Positions 1 to 8,895 of a stretch of DNA of 52,136 nucleotides are shown piece by piece; positions within the stretch are counted from its first letter, which is position 1; every line of letters starts with the position of its first letter. Position numbers and translations under genes: made by a program. Below the pieces are notes generated by a model. It saw only the letters and a program-made list of their open reading frames with translations, was not told the DNA's origin and did not search any database. The stretch comes from Candidatus Thermoflexus sinensis. GTDB lineage: Bacteria; Chloroflexota; Anaerolineae; Thermoflexales; Thermoflexaceae. The stretch spans positions 1 through 52,136 of the forward strand of contig JAEVEY010000155.1 of NCBI GenBank assembly GCA_016842045.1. The letters run 5' to 3'.

Positions 1-2175
1 CGTCACCATGTTCCGCAGGGAGGGGATCACCTCCTCCCACCGCCGCGTCTTGAGCCCGCAGTCCGGGTTCACCCAGATCTGCTCCGCCGGGATCACCTGG
101 ATGGCCCGCTCGATGATCGCCTCCATGGATTCCGGGGTCGGGACGGCCGGGGAATGCACGTCGTAAACCCCCGGGCCGATCTGGCGCTCATACCGATGCC
201 GTTCAAAGGCCTCCATCACCTCCCCCCGGCTCCGCGTCGCCTCAATGCTGATCACGTCCGCATCCAGGGCGTCAATGTATTCGATGATCTCGTTGAACTC
301 GGAATAGCACATGTGGGTGTGGATCTGGGTCTCAGGCCGGGCCCGGGAGGCCAGGCGGAACGCCTTCACGGCCCAGTCGAAGTATTCCGGCCACCGCCGC
401 CGCTTGAGGGGCGCCCGCTCCCGGAAGGCCGGCTCGTCGATCTGGATCACCCGGATCCCAGCCACCTCGAGGTCTTTCACCTCATCCTGAATCGCCAGGG
501 CGATCTGAAAGGCCACCTCATGCACCGGGATGTCCTCCCGGATGAAGCTCCAGGCCAGCATGGTCACCGGCCCCGTCAGCATCCCCTTCACCGGCTTCGT
601 CGTCTGCGATTGGGCATAGGTGATCTCCTTCAGGGTCATCGGCGCGGGGCGACGCACATCCCCATACAGGATCGGCGGCCGATACACCCGCGTGCCATAG
701 GAGAGGATCCACCCATGCTGGGTGATGGCAAAACCCTCCAACCGCTCCGCGAAGAACTCCACCATGTCCGAGCGCTCGAACTCCCCATGCACCAGCACGT
801 CCAGCCCCAGCTCCTCCTGCACCCGGATCACATACCGAATGCGCTCCTGGATGAGGGCTTCGTATTCGGCCTCAGGAAGCTTCCCGGCCCGATACGCTGT
901 GCGGGCCCGGCGCAGGTCCTCCGTCTGGGGGAAACTGCCGATGGTGGTGGTGGGGAAGAGCGGAAGCCGAAGGCGCTCCCGCTGTAAACGGGCTCGCTCC
1001 GGGTAGGGAAGGGCGCGGGAGAAATCCTCTGCCCCCAGGCGGCGCACCCGCTCCTGAACCTCCGGACGAACCCAGTGGTCCGTGGGATGCAGAAAGGTGT
1101 TCCACTGCTGTACCTCCCCGGTCTCTCCTTCCGTCAGCAGCGTCCGGAGAAGGCGTAACTCCATCAGGCGTTCCGTGGCGAAGGCGATCCGCTCCCGAAG
1201 GGCCGGATCCAGCCGGGTTTCCCCTTCCACGGTCACCGGGAGATGATACAGCGGCCCCGCGTTGGCGATCCAGATCTCCGCGGAGGTCCGCCGACGGAGC
1301 GCCTCCACCTGCTGCGCCGCCCTCCGCAGATCGGTCTTCCAGACGTTGCGGCCGTCCACGATCCCGGCGATCAGGATCTTGTCGGCCGGGAAGCCGGACC
1401 GCTGGATCGTCTCCATGTTCTCCGCCCCGTGGAGGAGGTCCAGCCCGATACCCCGCAGCGGCAGATCGTAAAGGGCCTCCAGGAAATCCACGCTGTCGTA
1501 GTAGGTGAAGACCAGAAGTTCCGCCTCCCGGCCCAGGGCCATATAGACCTCGCGAATCAGGGCCACGTGGTCCGGGGGCACGTCGGTCACCCAGGCCGGC
1601 TCGTCCACGTGGATCATCGCGGCGCCGGCCGCTTTCAGCGAGCGGAACAGCTCTGCATAGGCGGGGATCAACGCCCGGAGCAGCGTTCCGAAGGCCTCGG
1701 GCGGATATCCCTTGCTCAGCCGGAGGAAGGTGTAGGGACCGATCACATAGGGGAAGCCGTCGGGGGCTTTCGAAAGCGCTTCCAGCGGCTTGTTCCAGGC
1801 TATCCGGAAGGCCGGCGGTTGCCCGCCGGAGAAGGGGATCTCCGGAACCAGGTAGTGATAGTTGGTGTTGAACCACTTGGTGAGCTCCAGCGCCCGCTCG
1901 CCCCGGGCCAGCGCGAAGTAATCCTCCAGCCGCCCGCCGTTCGGGTAAAGGCCGAACATAAGGGCGGTATCCAGCATCGGGTCATAGAGGGACATCTCCC
2001 CGATGGGGAAGCGGTCCACGAAGCGCCGATAGGTCTGGAGGCGTTCGGCCTCCAGGGCCTCCAGGCCGGCGATCAGCTCCGCCTCCGGGACCTTCCCGGC
2101 CCAGAAGCCTTCGATCAGCGTCTTGTATTCCCGCTTGCGCCCCAATCGTGGATAGCCATACGCGTAGGTTTGCAT
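1..2175 (-). CDS. metE: Cobalamin-independent methionine synthase (MetE), 3' end cut by window
   Basis: Transfers the methyl group of 5-methyltetrahydropteroyl-triglutamate to homocysteine, the last step of methionine synthesis, in the cytosol. The frame stays open for 725 codons from ATG at 2175 to the window edge. Seen in it: the N-terminal repeat motif FNTNYHYLVPE, the core TTTIGSFPQT, KGMLTGPVTML, and the zinc/homocysteine site HTHMC, IEATRS and NPDCGLKTR, so all four zinc ligands known from the family (His, Cys, Glu, Cys) are kept. The visible part ends just after the last zinc-ligand motif; E. coli MetE is 753 aa and continues only a short way past that point, so few residues are missing. 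The start has GGGAGGA just upstream. No riboswitch was recognised in the 239-nt gap behind it. Confidence 0.96.
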   Translation of the reverse strand, partial: MQTYAYGYPRLGRKREYKTLIEGFWAGKVPEAELIAGLEALEAERLQTYRRFVDRFPIGEMSLYDPMLDTALMFGLYPNGGRLEDYFALARGERALELTKWFNTNYHYLVPEIPFSGGQPPAFRIAWNKPLEALSKAPDGFPYVIGPYTFLRLSKGYPPEAFGTLLRALIPAYAELFRSLKAAGAAMIHVDEPAWVTDVPPDHVALIREVYMALGREAELLVFTYYDSVDFLEALYDLPLRGIGLDLLHGAENMETIQRSGFPADKILIAGIVDGRNVWKTDLRRAAQQVEALRRRTSAEIWIANAGPLYHLPVTVEGETRLDPALRERIAFATERLMELRLLRTLLTEGETGEVQQWNTFLHPTDHWVRPEVQERVRRLGAEDFSRALPYPERARLQRERLRLPLFPTTTIGSFPQTEDLRRARTAYRAGKLPEAEYEALIQERIRYVIRVQEELGLDVLVHGEFERSDMVEFFAERLEGFAITQHGWILSYGTRVYRPPILYGDVRRPAPMTLKEITYAQSQTTKPVKGMLTGPVTMLAWSFIREDIPVHEVAFQIALAIQDEVKDLEVAGIRVIQIDEPAFRERAPLKRRRWPEYFDWAVKAFRLASRARPETQIHTHMCYSEFNEIIEYIDALDADVISIEATRSRGEVMEAFERHRYERQIGPGVYDVHSPAVPTPESMEAIIERAIQVIPAEQIWVNPDCGLKTRRWEEVIPSLRNMVT

Positions 2176-2414
2176 GGATTCCTCCCGTAAAGAAAAGATA
2201 CAGCAGTCGCCCCTTCGGGTCTTAACAGGCCTGGACACCTATTATTGTGAAGGCAAGGCCGCCTCCACGAGATCATAAATATCGGCGCGGGTTTCCGCCC
2301 CTGACTCAAACAAAGACAACAGGCATAGCGCCTGAGATGCCCGGGTGGCACGACGGCCTTGAGGGCCCGCATCTCCTTCCCGAATTCTGGGAGCTGGAAG
2401 GGGAAAAGATCCCT

Positions 2415-3011
2415 CTACCACTCCCGATACCGCTCCTCCCGCCACGGATCCCCGCGCATATGGTAGCCCGCCTGCTCCCAGAAGCCTGGCCGATCCTCCG
2501 CCATGAACTCCAGCCCGCGAAGCCATTTCGCGCTCTTCCAGAAATAGAGGCGGGGGACGATCAGGCGGAGGGGGTAACCGTGTTCCGGCGTCAGGGGCTC
2601 CCCGTTGTAGTGAGTGGCCAGCAGGGCATCCTCCATGTATTCCATCGGGATGTTGGTGGTGAACCCGTATTCGCAGTGGGCCATCACGTATCGGGCCTCA
2701 GGCTTCACCCGAACGAACCGCAGCAGGTCCTTGAAGGCCACCCCGGTCCAGGTGGTGTCCAGCTTGCTCCATCCGGTGACGCAGTGGACGTCGATGGTGA
2801 TGGTGGTGCGGGGGAGCTGCTGGAATTCTTCCCATGTCCATCGCTTCTCTTCCTCCACCAGCCCGAAGACCCGGAAATCCCATGTCGTCGGGTCGAATTT
2901 CGGGATCGGCCCGTAATGTAGCACGGGGAATTTCTCCGTCAGGACCTGCCCGGGGGGCAGGCGCCGGGCGAGCCGGGCAGCTTCCTCATGAACTTTTCGT
3001 TCGACACGCAT
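2415..3011 (-). CDS. Sulfite oxidase-like molybdopterin-dependent oxidoreductase
   Basis: 198 aa, single oxidoreductase molybdopterin-binding domain of the sulfite oxidase/YedY fold. The Mo-ligating cysteine is probably Cys77 in [13 protein letters not shown], the family hallmark; the C-terminal stretch with [17 protein letters not shown] is also typical. There is no Tat signal or membrane segment, so unlike MsrP it is likely cytosolic, and there is no haem or dimerisation domain. Start chosen at ATG 3011 because AGGAGGG lies 4 nt upstream; an upstream in-frame ATG at 3083 has no such site. A possible -10 (TTATCATA) lies about 100 nt upstream. Substrate unknown. Confidence 0.9.
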   Translation of the reverse strand: MRVERKVHEEAARLARRLPPGQVLTEKFPVLHYGPIPKFDPTTWDFRVFGLVEEEKRWTWEEFQQLPRTTITIDVHCVTGWSKLDTTWTGVAFKDLLRFVRVKPEARYVMAHCEYGFTTNIPMEYMEDALLATHYNGEPLTPEHGYPLRLIVPRLYFWKSAKWLRGLEFMAEDRPGFWEQAGYHMRGDPWREERYREW

Positions 3012-3216
3012 CGGTCCCTCCTGCTTTTCGGATGGGTGATCGATCCCGGCTCTCCATTTCATGGGCTTCCGCGAGGGGCCCACGGCGGAGGTCTTCCGGG
3101 ATCCACTGCACTATGATAATGAGGGCGGCCGCGCGGTCGATCGCTGCGGGCCCCTCCGACCCGCCTCCCATCGGGTCGAACGCCGGACGATCCGGTTATT
3201 GAGGATTTTACACGGG

Positions 3217-4044
3217 ATGGGGCCTGGAATCGAGAACTGGCCGATGATCGCCCGCCTGATCCTGGGCCTGTTATTCAGCATCCTGATCGGGGGCCTCGCC
3301 TTCCGCCTGGGCGCGCTTTCCTCAAGCGGCTGGCTGGGGGCCGCACTGGTGGGCACCGCCGTCTTCGGCTTCGGAGGATGGCCGTGGGCGCTGTTGCTGA
3401 TCGCCTTTTTCGTCTCCGCCTCGGCTCTTACACAATATGGGTTGGGGCGGAAAGCGGAAGCCGCCCTGGACTTCGCTAAAGGCGGGCCCCGGGATCTGGG
3501 CCAGGCGCTGGCGAACGGGGGGATCGGTGCTGGGCTGGCCATCCTGTGGGGGCTCTTCCCTCATCCAGCGCTCTGGTGGATGTTCGCGGGAAGCCTTGCG
3601 GCCGTCACCGCGGATACATGGGCGACAGAGGTGGGGTTACTCAGCCGGCGGTCTCCCCGCCGTATCTTGGATGGCCGACCGGTGCCCCCAGGGACCTCCG
3701 GGGCGATCACGCTGGAAGGGACCATCGCGGGTGGGTTAGGTGCCCTGGGCATCGGGATCCTGGCGGTGGGGCTGAGCCCGGTAGGGGGATCCATCGGGAT
3801 GGCTCTATGGGTGGGGCTCTCGGGCTTCCTCGGAATGCTCCTGGACAGCCTCTTAGGGGCGACGGTGCAGCGGATCTACTGGTGCGAGCGGTGTGCGAAA
3901 GAAACGGAGCGTCCGATCCATCGCTGCGGTCAGCCTGCCCGGCCGTTACGGGGATGGCGGTGGCTGAACAACGATGGGGTCAATGCCCTGGCTGCCCTCA
4001 CGGGAGCCCTCGGGATGCTGTTGTGGAGCCTTGCGGGTGGATAG
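3217..4044 (+). CDS. DUF92 family integral membrane protein
   Basis: About 275 aa with six or so hydrophobic segments. Diagnostic DUF92 stretches are seen: RLGALSSSGWLGAALVG near the N-terminus, TADTWATEVG in the middle and WLNNDGVN near the C-terminus. Relatives include eukaryotic TMEM19 and the plant/cyanobacterial phytyl-phosphate kinase VTE6, so a prenyl-phosphate kinase role is possible but not shown. A small cysteine pair WCERCAKETERPIHRCG sits before the last membrane segments. The start is uncertain: ATG 3217 or ATG 3244 (MIARLIL), neither with a strong ribosome site. Divergent from the molybdopterin gene. Confidence 0.85.
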   Translation: MGPGIENWPMIARLILGLLFSILIGGLAFRLGALSSSGWLGAALVGTAVFGFGGWPWALLLIAFFVSASALTQYGLGRKAEAALDFAKGGPRDLGQALANGGIGAGLAILWGLFPHPALWWMFAGSLAAVTADTWATEVGLLSRRSPRRILDGRPVPPGTSGAITLEGTIAGGLGALGIGILAVGLSPVGGSIGMALWVGLSGFLGMLLDSLLGATVQRIYWCERCAKETERPIHRCGQPARPLRGWRWLNNDGVNALAALTGALGMLLWSLAGG

Positions 4045-4259
4045 AGGAGGGCTGGAGGGGCCGGTCGATCCAGGCCGCCCGGGAGGAGGGGTGAGGACCA
4101 GAAGTTTCTACCGGGGAAGATAGGAGGGCTCCCGCTGGATCCCAGGAGGCATCACGCACTGGACGGTTCCTCACAGGTTCTGGGGCGGGGCCGTTCCACC
4201 CTTCGGACAGCGGGGTGAGGGGCGCATGTCCCATCCGGAGGAAGGCCGCCAGGTTGCGT

Positions 4260-4265
4260 TATCAT
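4260..4265 (+). promoter_or_regulatory. Likely -10 box (TATCAT) of the B-box gene
   Basis: TATCAT inside GTTGCGTTATCATAA. The same 15-mer lies upstream of the DUF2085 gene on the other strand (31112-31126), supporting a real promoter. No clear -35 box. Confidence 0.45.
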
Positions 4266-4283
4266 AATCAAGGGAGGCCATCG

Positions 4284-4781
4284 ATGGCCGAGGGGGAGAC
4301 TTTATTCTGTGCCTTTCATCCCGGCACCCCCACCACCTTGCGCTGCAACCGGTGTGGGCGGCCGATCTGCGTTCGCTGCGCCGTTCAGACCCCGGTGGGC
4401 TATCGCTGTCGAGAGTGCGTGGCCGGTCAGCAGGCCATCTTCTTCAACGCTCGCTGGATGGATTATGGCATCGCCGCCGTCGTGGCCGTGCTGAGCGGCC
4501 TGATTTCCGCCCCGATCGTCGCTGCCCTGAGCTTCTGGGCGATCTTCGCGGGCCCTCTGGTGGGAAGCCTCACCGCGGAGGCAGTGCATCGATTGATCGG
4601 GCGGCGTCGGGGACGATGGATCTGGCTGGTGGTCAGCGTGGGGCTGGCGGTGGGGCTGGCCGTGTGGCGCCTCCCGCTTCTGCGAGCCTCCCCGCTTTTG
4701 CTAACGCGCTTCCTGTGGGATGGGATTTATCTGGCCCTGGCGATCAGCACGATCATCGGCTATCTTCGATTCTGGCGGTGA
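4284..4781 (+). CDS. B-box zinc-finger membrane protein
   Basis: 165 aa. The N-terminus is a B-box-like zinc finger: Cys9, His12, Cys21, Cys24, Cys29, Cys32, Cys42 and Cys45 in the pattern seen before rhomboid or membrane domains in Chloroflexota and Actinobacteria. Three to four hydrophobic segments follow (about 56-80, 86-102, 112-130 and 142-160). There is no rhomboid Ser/His catalytic motif, so a protease role is not supported. ATG 4284 follows AGGGAGG with good spacing. Function unknown. Confidence 0.8.
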   Translation: MAEGETLFCAFHPGTPTTLRCNRCGRPICVRCAVQTPVGYRCRECVAGQQAIFFNARWMDYGIAAVVAVLSGLISAPIVAALSFWAIFAGPLVGSLTAEAVHRLIGRRRGRWIWLVVSVGLAVGLAVWRLPLLRASPLLLTRFLWDGIYLALAISTIIGYLRFWR

Positions 4782-4833
4782 ATCCCTCCCCCCTTGCTGT
4801 CCGATGGAAAGAGAAGATCTTTGGCAGGGCACG

Positions 4834-5140
4834 AAGCGAAGCGAGTGCCTGTCACAGGCGTTCACAAGCAGGACGGGCACTCACGTGCCCTACTACGAAC
4901 GGAAAGCCCTGTTTGTAGTGCTTCGTCCAGATTTGTTTTGAGGATATAAGAGGGTGTGGGCCAATGGCCCCACCCCCCTTTCTCCCCCCTCCCCACGGCC
5001 CAAAGGGCCGTGGGGAGGGGGGATCAAAGAGATTTTGGGGGCGAGCCGGGCGCCGAAGGCGCCCGGCTCGCCCCCAAACCCCCAGGGGACCAAAATCTGG
5101 AGGGAGCAGTAGTCGGGCACTCCGCTTCGTGTCCGTTCCA
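4834..5140. repeat. Outer imperfect inverted repeat around element R1
   Basis: GGCACGAAGCG..GAGTGCC at the left (about 4839-4860) matches, inverted, GGGCACTCCGCTTCGTGTCC at 5115-5134. Element R1 lies between the arms, so R1 seems inserted into an older palindromic element. Boundaries approximate. Confidence 0.45.
4916..5111 (+). repeat. Element R1: palindromic MITE-like repeat, family R
   Basis: 196 bp. Ends: TAGTGCTTCGTCCAGATTTG at the left and, inverted, TAGTGCTCCCTCCAGATTT-like at the right (last bases CAGTA). Inside, in order: small hairpin GTGGGCC-AAT-GGCCCCAC, C-rich hairpin with apex GGCCC-AAA-GGGCC (about 4983-5022), GAGATTTT linker, then GC hairpin with apex GGCGCC-GAA-GGCGCC (5038-5076). 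No coding potential and no transposase. It lies between the B-box gene and recN. Confidence 0.8.
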
Positions 5141-5171
5141 GGCGTGCCCAGACAGGAAGATTCTATAAGCC

Positions 5172-5199
5172 ATTCGTGAATTCGTGTCCCATTCGTGAA
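5172..5199 (+). promoter_or_regulatory. Possible operator before recN: repeated ATTCGTG
   Basis: Three copies of ATTCGTG at 5172, 5180 and 5191; the first forms the inverted repeat ATTC-GT-GAAT. They lie 25-50 nt before the recN start, next to a -10-like TATAAG at 5164. RecN is usually damage-inducible, so a LexA-type or other repressor site is plausible; no known LexA consensus was matched. Confidence 0.35.
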
Positions 5200-5224
5200 A
5201 GGTCCCTGCTTACGAGAGGACAGG

Positions 5225-6994
5225 ATGCTGGTGGAGCTGCACGTTCGGGATTTCGCGATCATTGATGAGGTCACCCTCCGGCTGGAGCCCGGGTTGAACG
5301 TGCTCACGGGGGAAACCGGAGCCGGGAAATCGATCCTGGTGGACGCGGTGGCGGTGCTGGTGGGCGGTCGGGCGGATGTGGAGATGATCCGCGCGGGCGC
5401 GGAGCGAGCGTTGATCGAGGGCCTCTTTCAGCTGGACGAACCCACCCTCGCGCTGCTTTCCCCGATCCTAGACTCCTATGGCCTGTTCGATGAGGGCCCT
5501 CCCGGGGAGCTGGTGCTGAGCCGGGAGATCCGCCAGGGAGGCCGTCATGTCGCCCGGGTGAACGGCCGGCTGGTTCCCCTCCACGTCCTGAAGGAGATCG
5601 GACAGGTTCTCGTGGATATCCACGGGCAGACGGAGCATCTCTCGCTGCTGCGCGCCCGGGAGCAACTGGAGCTGTTGGATCGCTATGCCGGGGTGGGGGA
5701 GCTGCGGGCAGCGCTGGCGGAGCGGGTCGCCCGCTGGCGGGCCGTGCGCCGCGAGATCGAACAGCTGCGGCAGGACGAGCGGGAGAAGGCCCGTCGGGTG
5801 GACCTCCTCCGGTTCCAGATCGAGGAGATCGAGGCCGCCCGGCTGCGGGAGGGCGAGGAGGAGGCGCTGCTGCAGGAGCGCAACCGCCTGGCCAATGCCG
5901 AGCAACTCGCCCATCTCGCCGACGCCCTCTATCGAGCGCTGTATGAGGGAGAGGATGAGGCCCCCTCCGCCCTGGATCGCCTGAGCGAGGCCGCACGGGC
6001 CCTCCAGGCCCTGGTCCGGATCGATCCGGTCTTCCAGTCCTATGTGGAAACCATGGAAGGCCTGATCGCCCAGGTGGAGGACCTTGCCCGCACGGTCCGG
6101 GATTACCGGGAGGGGATCGAGTTCAATCCGCGGCGGCTGGCCCAGATCGAGGAACGCCTGGACCTCATCCGGCGCCTTCAGCGCAAATATGGGGATACGA
6201 TCTCCGAGATCCTGGCCTACGCGGAGCGGGCGAAGCGGGAGCTGGAGACCCTGCTCCACGCTGAGGAGCGGCTGGGGGAGCTGGAGGAGGAAGCCGAGCG
6301 GCTGCTGCGGGAGATCGGGGAGCTCGGAATGCAGCTCTCCCGTCGGCGCCAGGAGGCGGCCGAGCGCCTGGCCCGGGAGGTGGAGGCCCAGCTAACGGAT
6401 CTCCGGATGGCAGGGGCGCGGTTCACCGTCGCGCTGGAGCGGACGCCGGATGAGGAGGGGGCTTACGCCGATGGCGCCCGCTGGGCCTTCGACGCCACCG
6501 GCCTGGATCGGGTCACCTTCCTGATCGCTCCGAACATCGGAGAGGGGTTGCGCCCGCTGGCCCGCATCGCCTCAGGCGGGGAGACGTCGCGCCTCATGCT
6601 CGCTTTGAAGGTCGCCCTGGCCCAGGCGGACCCGGTGCCCACGCTGATCTTCGATGAGATCGATCAGGGGATCGGCGGCCGCGTGGGGGCCGTGGTGGGA
6701 GAGAAGCTCTGGCGCCTCGCCCGTCATCATCAGGTCCTCTGCGTCACCCATCTGCCGCAGTTAGCGGGCTTTGGGGACACGCATTTCAAGGTGGAGAAAC
6801 AGGTGATCGGCGAGCGCACGGTGGCCCGGGTGGTTCGGGTGGAAGGGGAGGAGCGCGTGGCGGAGCTTGCCCAGATGTTAGGCGGGACGGGCCGGGCGGC
6901 GGTGCAGAGCGCCCGGGAGATCCTGGAGTTTGTGGCGCGGGTGAAAAGCGGGGAAGCTTCCCGCGCGCCTTTCCGGCGCCGATCTGCTTCCTGA
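5225..6994 (+). CDS. recN: DNA repair protein RecN
   Basis: SMC-like ATPase acting early in double-strand break repair. 589 aa, the usual family length. Seen: Walker A GETGAGKS (residues 29-36), long coiled-coil arms rich in Glu/Arg (about 155-370), ABC signature IASGGETSRLMLA (about 446-458), Walker B LIFDEIDQGIGG (about 472-483) and the His-loop CVTHLPQLA. ATG 5225 is preceded by GAGAGGACAGG. It is the first gene after repeat R1, and ATTCGTG repeats sit in its upstream region. No other repair genes adjoin it. Confidence 0.97.
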   Translation: MLVELHVRDFAIIDEVTLRLEPGLNVLTGETGAGKSILVDAVAVLVGGRADVEMIRAGAERALIEGLFQLDEPTLALLSPILDSYGLFDEGPPGELVLSREIRQGGRHVARVNGRLVPLHVLKEIGQVLVDIHGQTEHLSLLRAREQLELLDRYAGVGELRAALAERVARWRAVRREIEQLRQDEREKARRVDLLRFQIEEIEAARLREGEEEALLQERNRLANAEQLAHLADALYRALYEGEDEAPSALDRLSEAARALQALVRIDPVFQSYVETMEGLIAQVEDLARTVRDYREGIEFNPRRLAQIEERLDLIRRLQRKYGDTISEILAYAERAKRELETLLHAEERLGELEEEAERLLREIGELGMQLSRRRQEAAERLAREVEAQLTDLRMAGARFTVALERTPDEEGAYADGARWAFDATGLDRVTFLIAPNIGEGLRPLARIASGGETSRLMLALKVALAQADPVPTLIFDEIDQGIGGRVGAVVGEKLWRLARHHQVLCVTHLPQLAGFGDTHFKVEKQVIGERTVARVVRVEGEERVAELAQMLGGTGRAAVQSAREILEFVARVKSGEASRAPFRRRSAS

Positions 6995-7377
6995 ACCCGA
7001 TAGGGGATTGAGCGCCACCGATTCCCATTCTGGCATGCGCTACCTGTTTTTCATTCGCGGCCCGAAGGGCCCGGGAAGAGCGTCCCCTCCATGGCGCCCG
7101 GGTCGAAGCCGACCGCACGAGCCTCCATTCCCCAATCAGCGACCTCCCCACCCGGTCGGACCCCTCGAAAGCGCCAGCCTGCCCGGTTGCGATCCCGGCG
7201 GTGCTTGCTCGGGTTCCGCGTTTGCCCCTCCCCACGCCGCGAAGCGGCGTGGGGAGGGAGTAAATAAAGCCCACAGCTGGCAACCGAGCAGCCTAAACCC
7301 CGAATCCCAGTCTTTCCCACTCCCCAGCGCCTGCCTCGTCTGGCAGCAAGGATTCCCACAGGGATGCAGGCCCGGAT
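6995..7377. other. Intergenic region without a recognisable gene
   Basis: 383 nt between recN and the zinc operon promoter. Holds one perfect hairpin (listed separately) and an Arg/Pro-rich chance reading frame that I do not accept. Nothing else recognised. Confidence 0.6.
7226..7258. repeat. C-rich perfect hairpin
   Basis: 15-bp arms CCCTCCCCACGCCGC around loop GAA. Related in style to the C-rich hairpin module of the R and T elements, but with no terminal repeats seen around it. No T-run, so a terminator role for recN is only possible. Confidence 0.6.
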
Positions 7378-7406
7378 TTGACAGGGGGGTCGTTTCCGGT
7401 TAAACT
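7378..7406 (+). promoter_or_regulatory. Promoter of the zinc-uptake operon
   Basis: Consensus -35 TTGACA (7378-7383), 17-nt spacer, -10 TAAACT (7401-7406). Predicted start near 7413. Confidence 0.75.
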
Positions 7407-7411
7407 GCTTT

Positions 7412-7426
7412 TGAAAAATTTTTTCA
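7412..7426. promoter_or_regulatory. Candidate Zur/Fur operator
   Basis: Perfect palindrome TGAAAAA-T-TTTTTCA that covers the predicted transcription start. Its place between promoter and a Fur-family gene suggests autoregulation. Inference from position and symmetry only. Confidence 0.5.
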
Positions 7427-7441
7427 TTAAGCGAGGATGCG

Positions 7442-7864
7442 GTGAGCTGGGAGGAGCGTTTGAGCCGGGCCGGGTGGCGGATCACCACGCCTCGCCGGGT
7501 GGTGATGCAGGTCCTGCAGCGGGCCGGTCGCCCCCTTTCCCCCCAGGAGATCTATATGCGAGGGCGCCGGATCCATCGCTCCCTGGGGCTGGTGAGCGTC
7601 TATCGGTCCCTGGAGGTGCTGGAGCGGGTTGGGCTGGTGCGCCGGGTTCATCAGGAGGATCGCTGCGACGGTTACATCCTGGCCTCGCCCGGGCATCACC
7701 ATATCCTGCTCTGCCGGCGCTGCGGACGCACAGTGGAATTCCCGGGGGCGGAGGATCTGAGCGGCCTCATCGCTCAGGTGGAGCAGCGCACAGGGTTCCA
7801 GGTGGAAGACCACCTGCTCGAGCTGATCGGCCTTTGTTCACCCTGTCAGAGGTCCAAATCTTAA
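7442..7864 (+). CDS. Fur-family transcriptional regulator, probably zinc-responsive (Zur)
   Basis: 140 aa. N-terminal winged helix (about 12-70, with TTPRRVVMQVL and VSVYRSLEVLERVGLV), then the metal-binding dimerisation domain. Two CxxC pairs, Cys91/Cys94 and Cys132/Cys135, form the structural zinc site; His85-87 and His70 are candidates for the sensing site. Fur, Zur and PerR cannot be separated by these motifs alone; Zur is inferred because a zinc-type ABC importer follows at once. GTG start at 7442 after GCGAGG. First gene of the operon, 23 nt before the binding protein gene. Confidence 0.88.
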   Translation: MSWEERLSRAGWRITTPRRVVMQVLQRAGRPLSPQEIYMRGRRIHRSLGLVSVYRSLEVLERVGLVRRVHQEDRCDGYILASPGHHHILLCRRCGRTVEFPGAEDLSGLIAQVEQRTGFQVEDHLLELIGLCSPCQRSKS

Positions 7865-7887
7865 CTCTTGCGAAGGAGGGTAGCACG

Positions 7888-8844
7888 ATGCATCGCTGGC
7901 TCTATCGAATCATAGTGGTTCTCCTTATGGGGATAACGGCCTGTCAGCCGTCCCCGGCGAAACCGGCGGGAGGGGAGCGACGGCTGCAGGTTGTGGCCAC
8001 AACCACAATCGTCGGCGATGTGGTGCGGCAGATCGGCGGCGAGGCCATCGACCTCACCGTCCTGTTGCGGCCGGGGGTGGATCCTCACACCTTCGAGCCC
8101 AGCCCGCAGGACGCCGCCCGGGTGGCTGGAGCCGATGTCCTCTTCGTCGCTGGCGCAGGCCTGGAGGCTTTCCTGGAGCCCCTGTTGCAGCAGGCGGGCA
8201 GGCGCGCCCGGCGGGTGGATCTATCGGAGGGACTTCCCCTCCTCCCCTTTGAGGCCGGGATGGAGGAGCATGAGCATGAGGATCATAAGCATGAAGAGGA
8301 AGCTCACTCCCACGGCCCGATGGATCCCCACGTGTGGCTGGATCCCCACAACGTGATCACGTGGACCTTTACCATCGAGGGGGCTCTGAGCCAGCTGGAT
8401 CCGGATCGGGCGGAGGTTTTCCGCCGGAACGCGGAGGCTTATCGGGCGGAGCTGAGGGCGCTGGACGGGTGGATCCGGTCGCAGGTCGCTTTGATCCCGC
8501 CGGACCGCCGCCTCCTGGTGACGGAGCACCAGGTCTTCGGTTACTTCGCCCACCGCTACGGGTTCGAGCAGGCTGGCGTCATCATGCCGGGGGTCACGAC
8601 CGCCGCCCAGCCCTCCGCGCAGGAGATCGCCCGGCTGGAGGAAACCATCCGCTCGAAGGGCATCCGGGCGATCTTCGTCAGCAGCACGGTGGACCCGGCG
8701 CTGGCCCGGCGGATCGCGGAGGATACCGGGGCGCGTTTGGTGCGGCTGTATGTGGATTCCCTCAGCGAGCCGGGGGGTGAGGCAGATTCCTATGTGAAGA
8801 TGATGCGTTATAACGTGCAGGCGATCGTGGAGGCGTTGCGGTAA
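7888..8844 (+). CDS. znuA: Zinc ABC transporter, substrate-binding lipoprotein (ZnuA-like)
   Basis: 318 aa of the cluster A-I (TroA/ZnuA) family. Signal with lipobox GITAC gives lipidation at Cys19, so it is anchored outside the membrane. Metal ligands expected in the family are visible: His of VDPHTFEPSP, His of PHVWLDPHN, His of TEHQVFGYF and the Asp near the C-terminus (YVDSLSEPGG). A His/Glu/Asp-rich loop at about 126-148 (EEHEHEDHKHEEEAHSHG) is typical of zinc rather than manganese binders. AAGGAGGG precedes ATG 7888. Likely delivers Zn2+ to the ATPase/permease pair downstream. Confidence 0.92.
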   Translation: MHRWLYRIIVVLLMGITACQPSPAKPAGGERRLQVVATTTIVGDVVRQIGGEAIDLTVLLRPGVDPHTFEPSPQDAARVAGADVLFVAGAGLEAFLEPLLQQAGRRARRVDLSEGLPLLPFEAGMEEHEHEDHKHEEEAHSHGPMDPHVWLDPHNVITWTFTIEGALSQLDPDRAEVFRRNAEAYRAELRALDGWIRSQVALIPPDRRLLVTEHQVFGYFAHRYGFEQAGVIMPGVTTAAQPSAQEIARLEETIRSKGIRAIFVSSTVDPALARRIAEDTGARLVRLYVDSLSEPGGEADSYVKMMRYNVQAIVEALR

Positions 8845-8895
8845 GGTCTCGTTGCCTTTTAGAGGGTCCCGGCGCGCTTCAGGAAGGAGGATCGG

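Noticed and set aside
872-1876. 334-codon frame on the same strand as metE but another phase
   Set aside because: Gly/Arg/Pro-rich composition; metE itself is continuous and has all motifs.
2176-2414. Possible SAM or cobalamin riboswitch before metE
   Set aside because: No conserved riboswitch core was recognised; a covariance-model search would settle it.
2242-2526. Reverse frame ending in the gap before metE with a plausible helical tail
   Set aside because: Most of it overlaps the molybdopterin gene in another phase; the tail alone is too short to support a gene or pseudogene.
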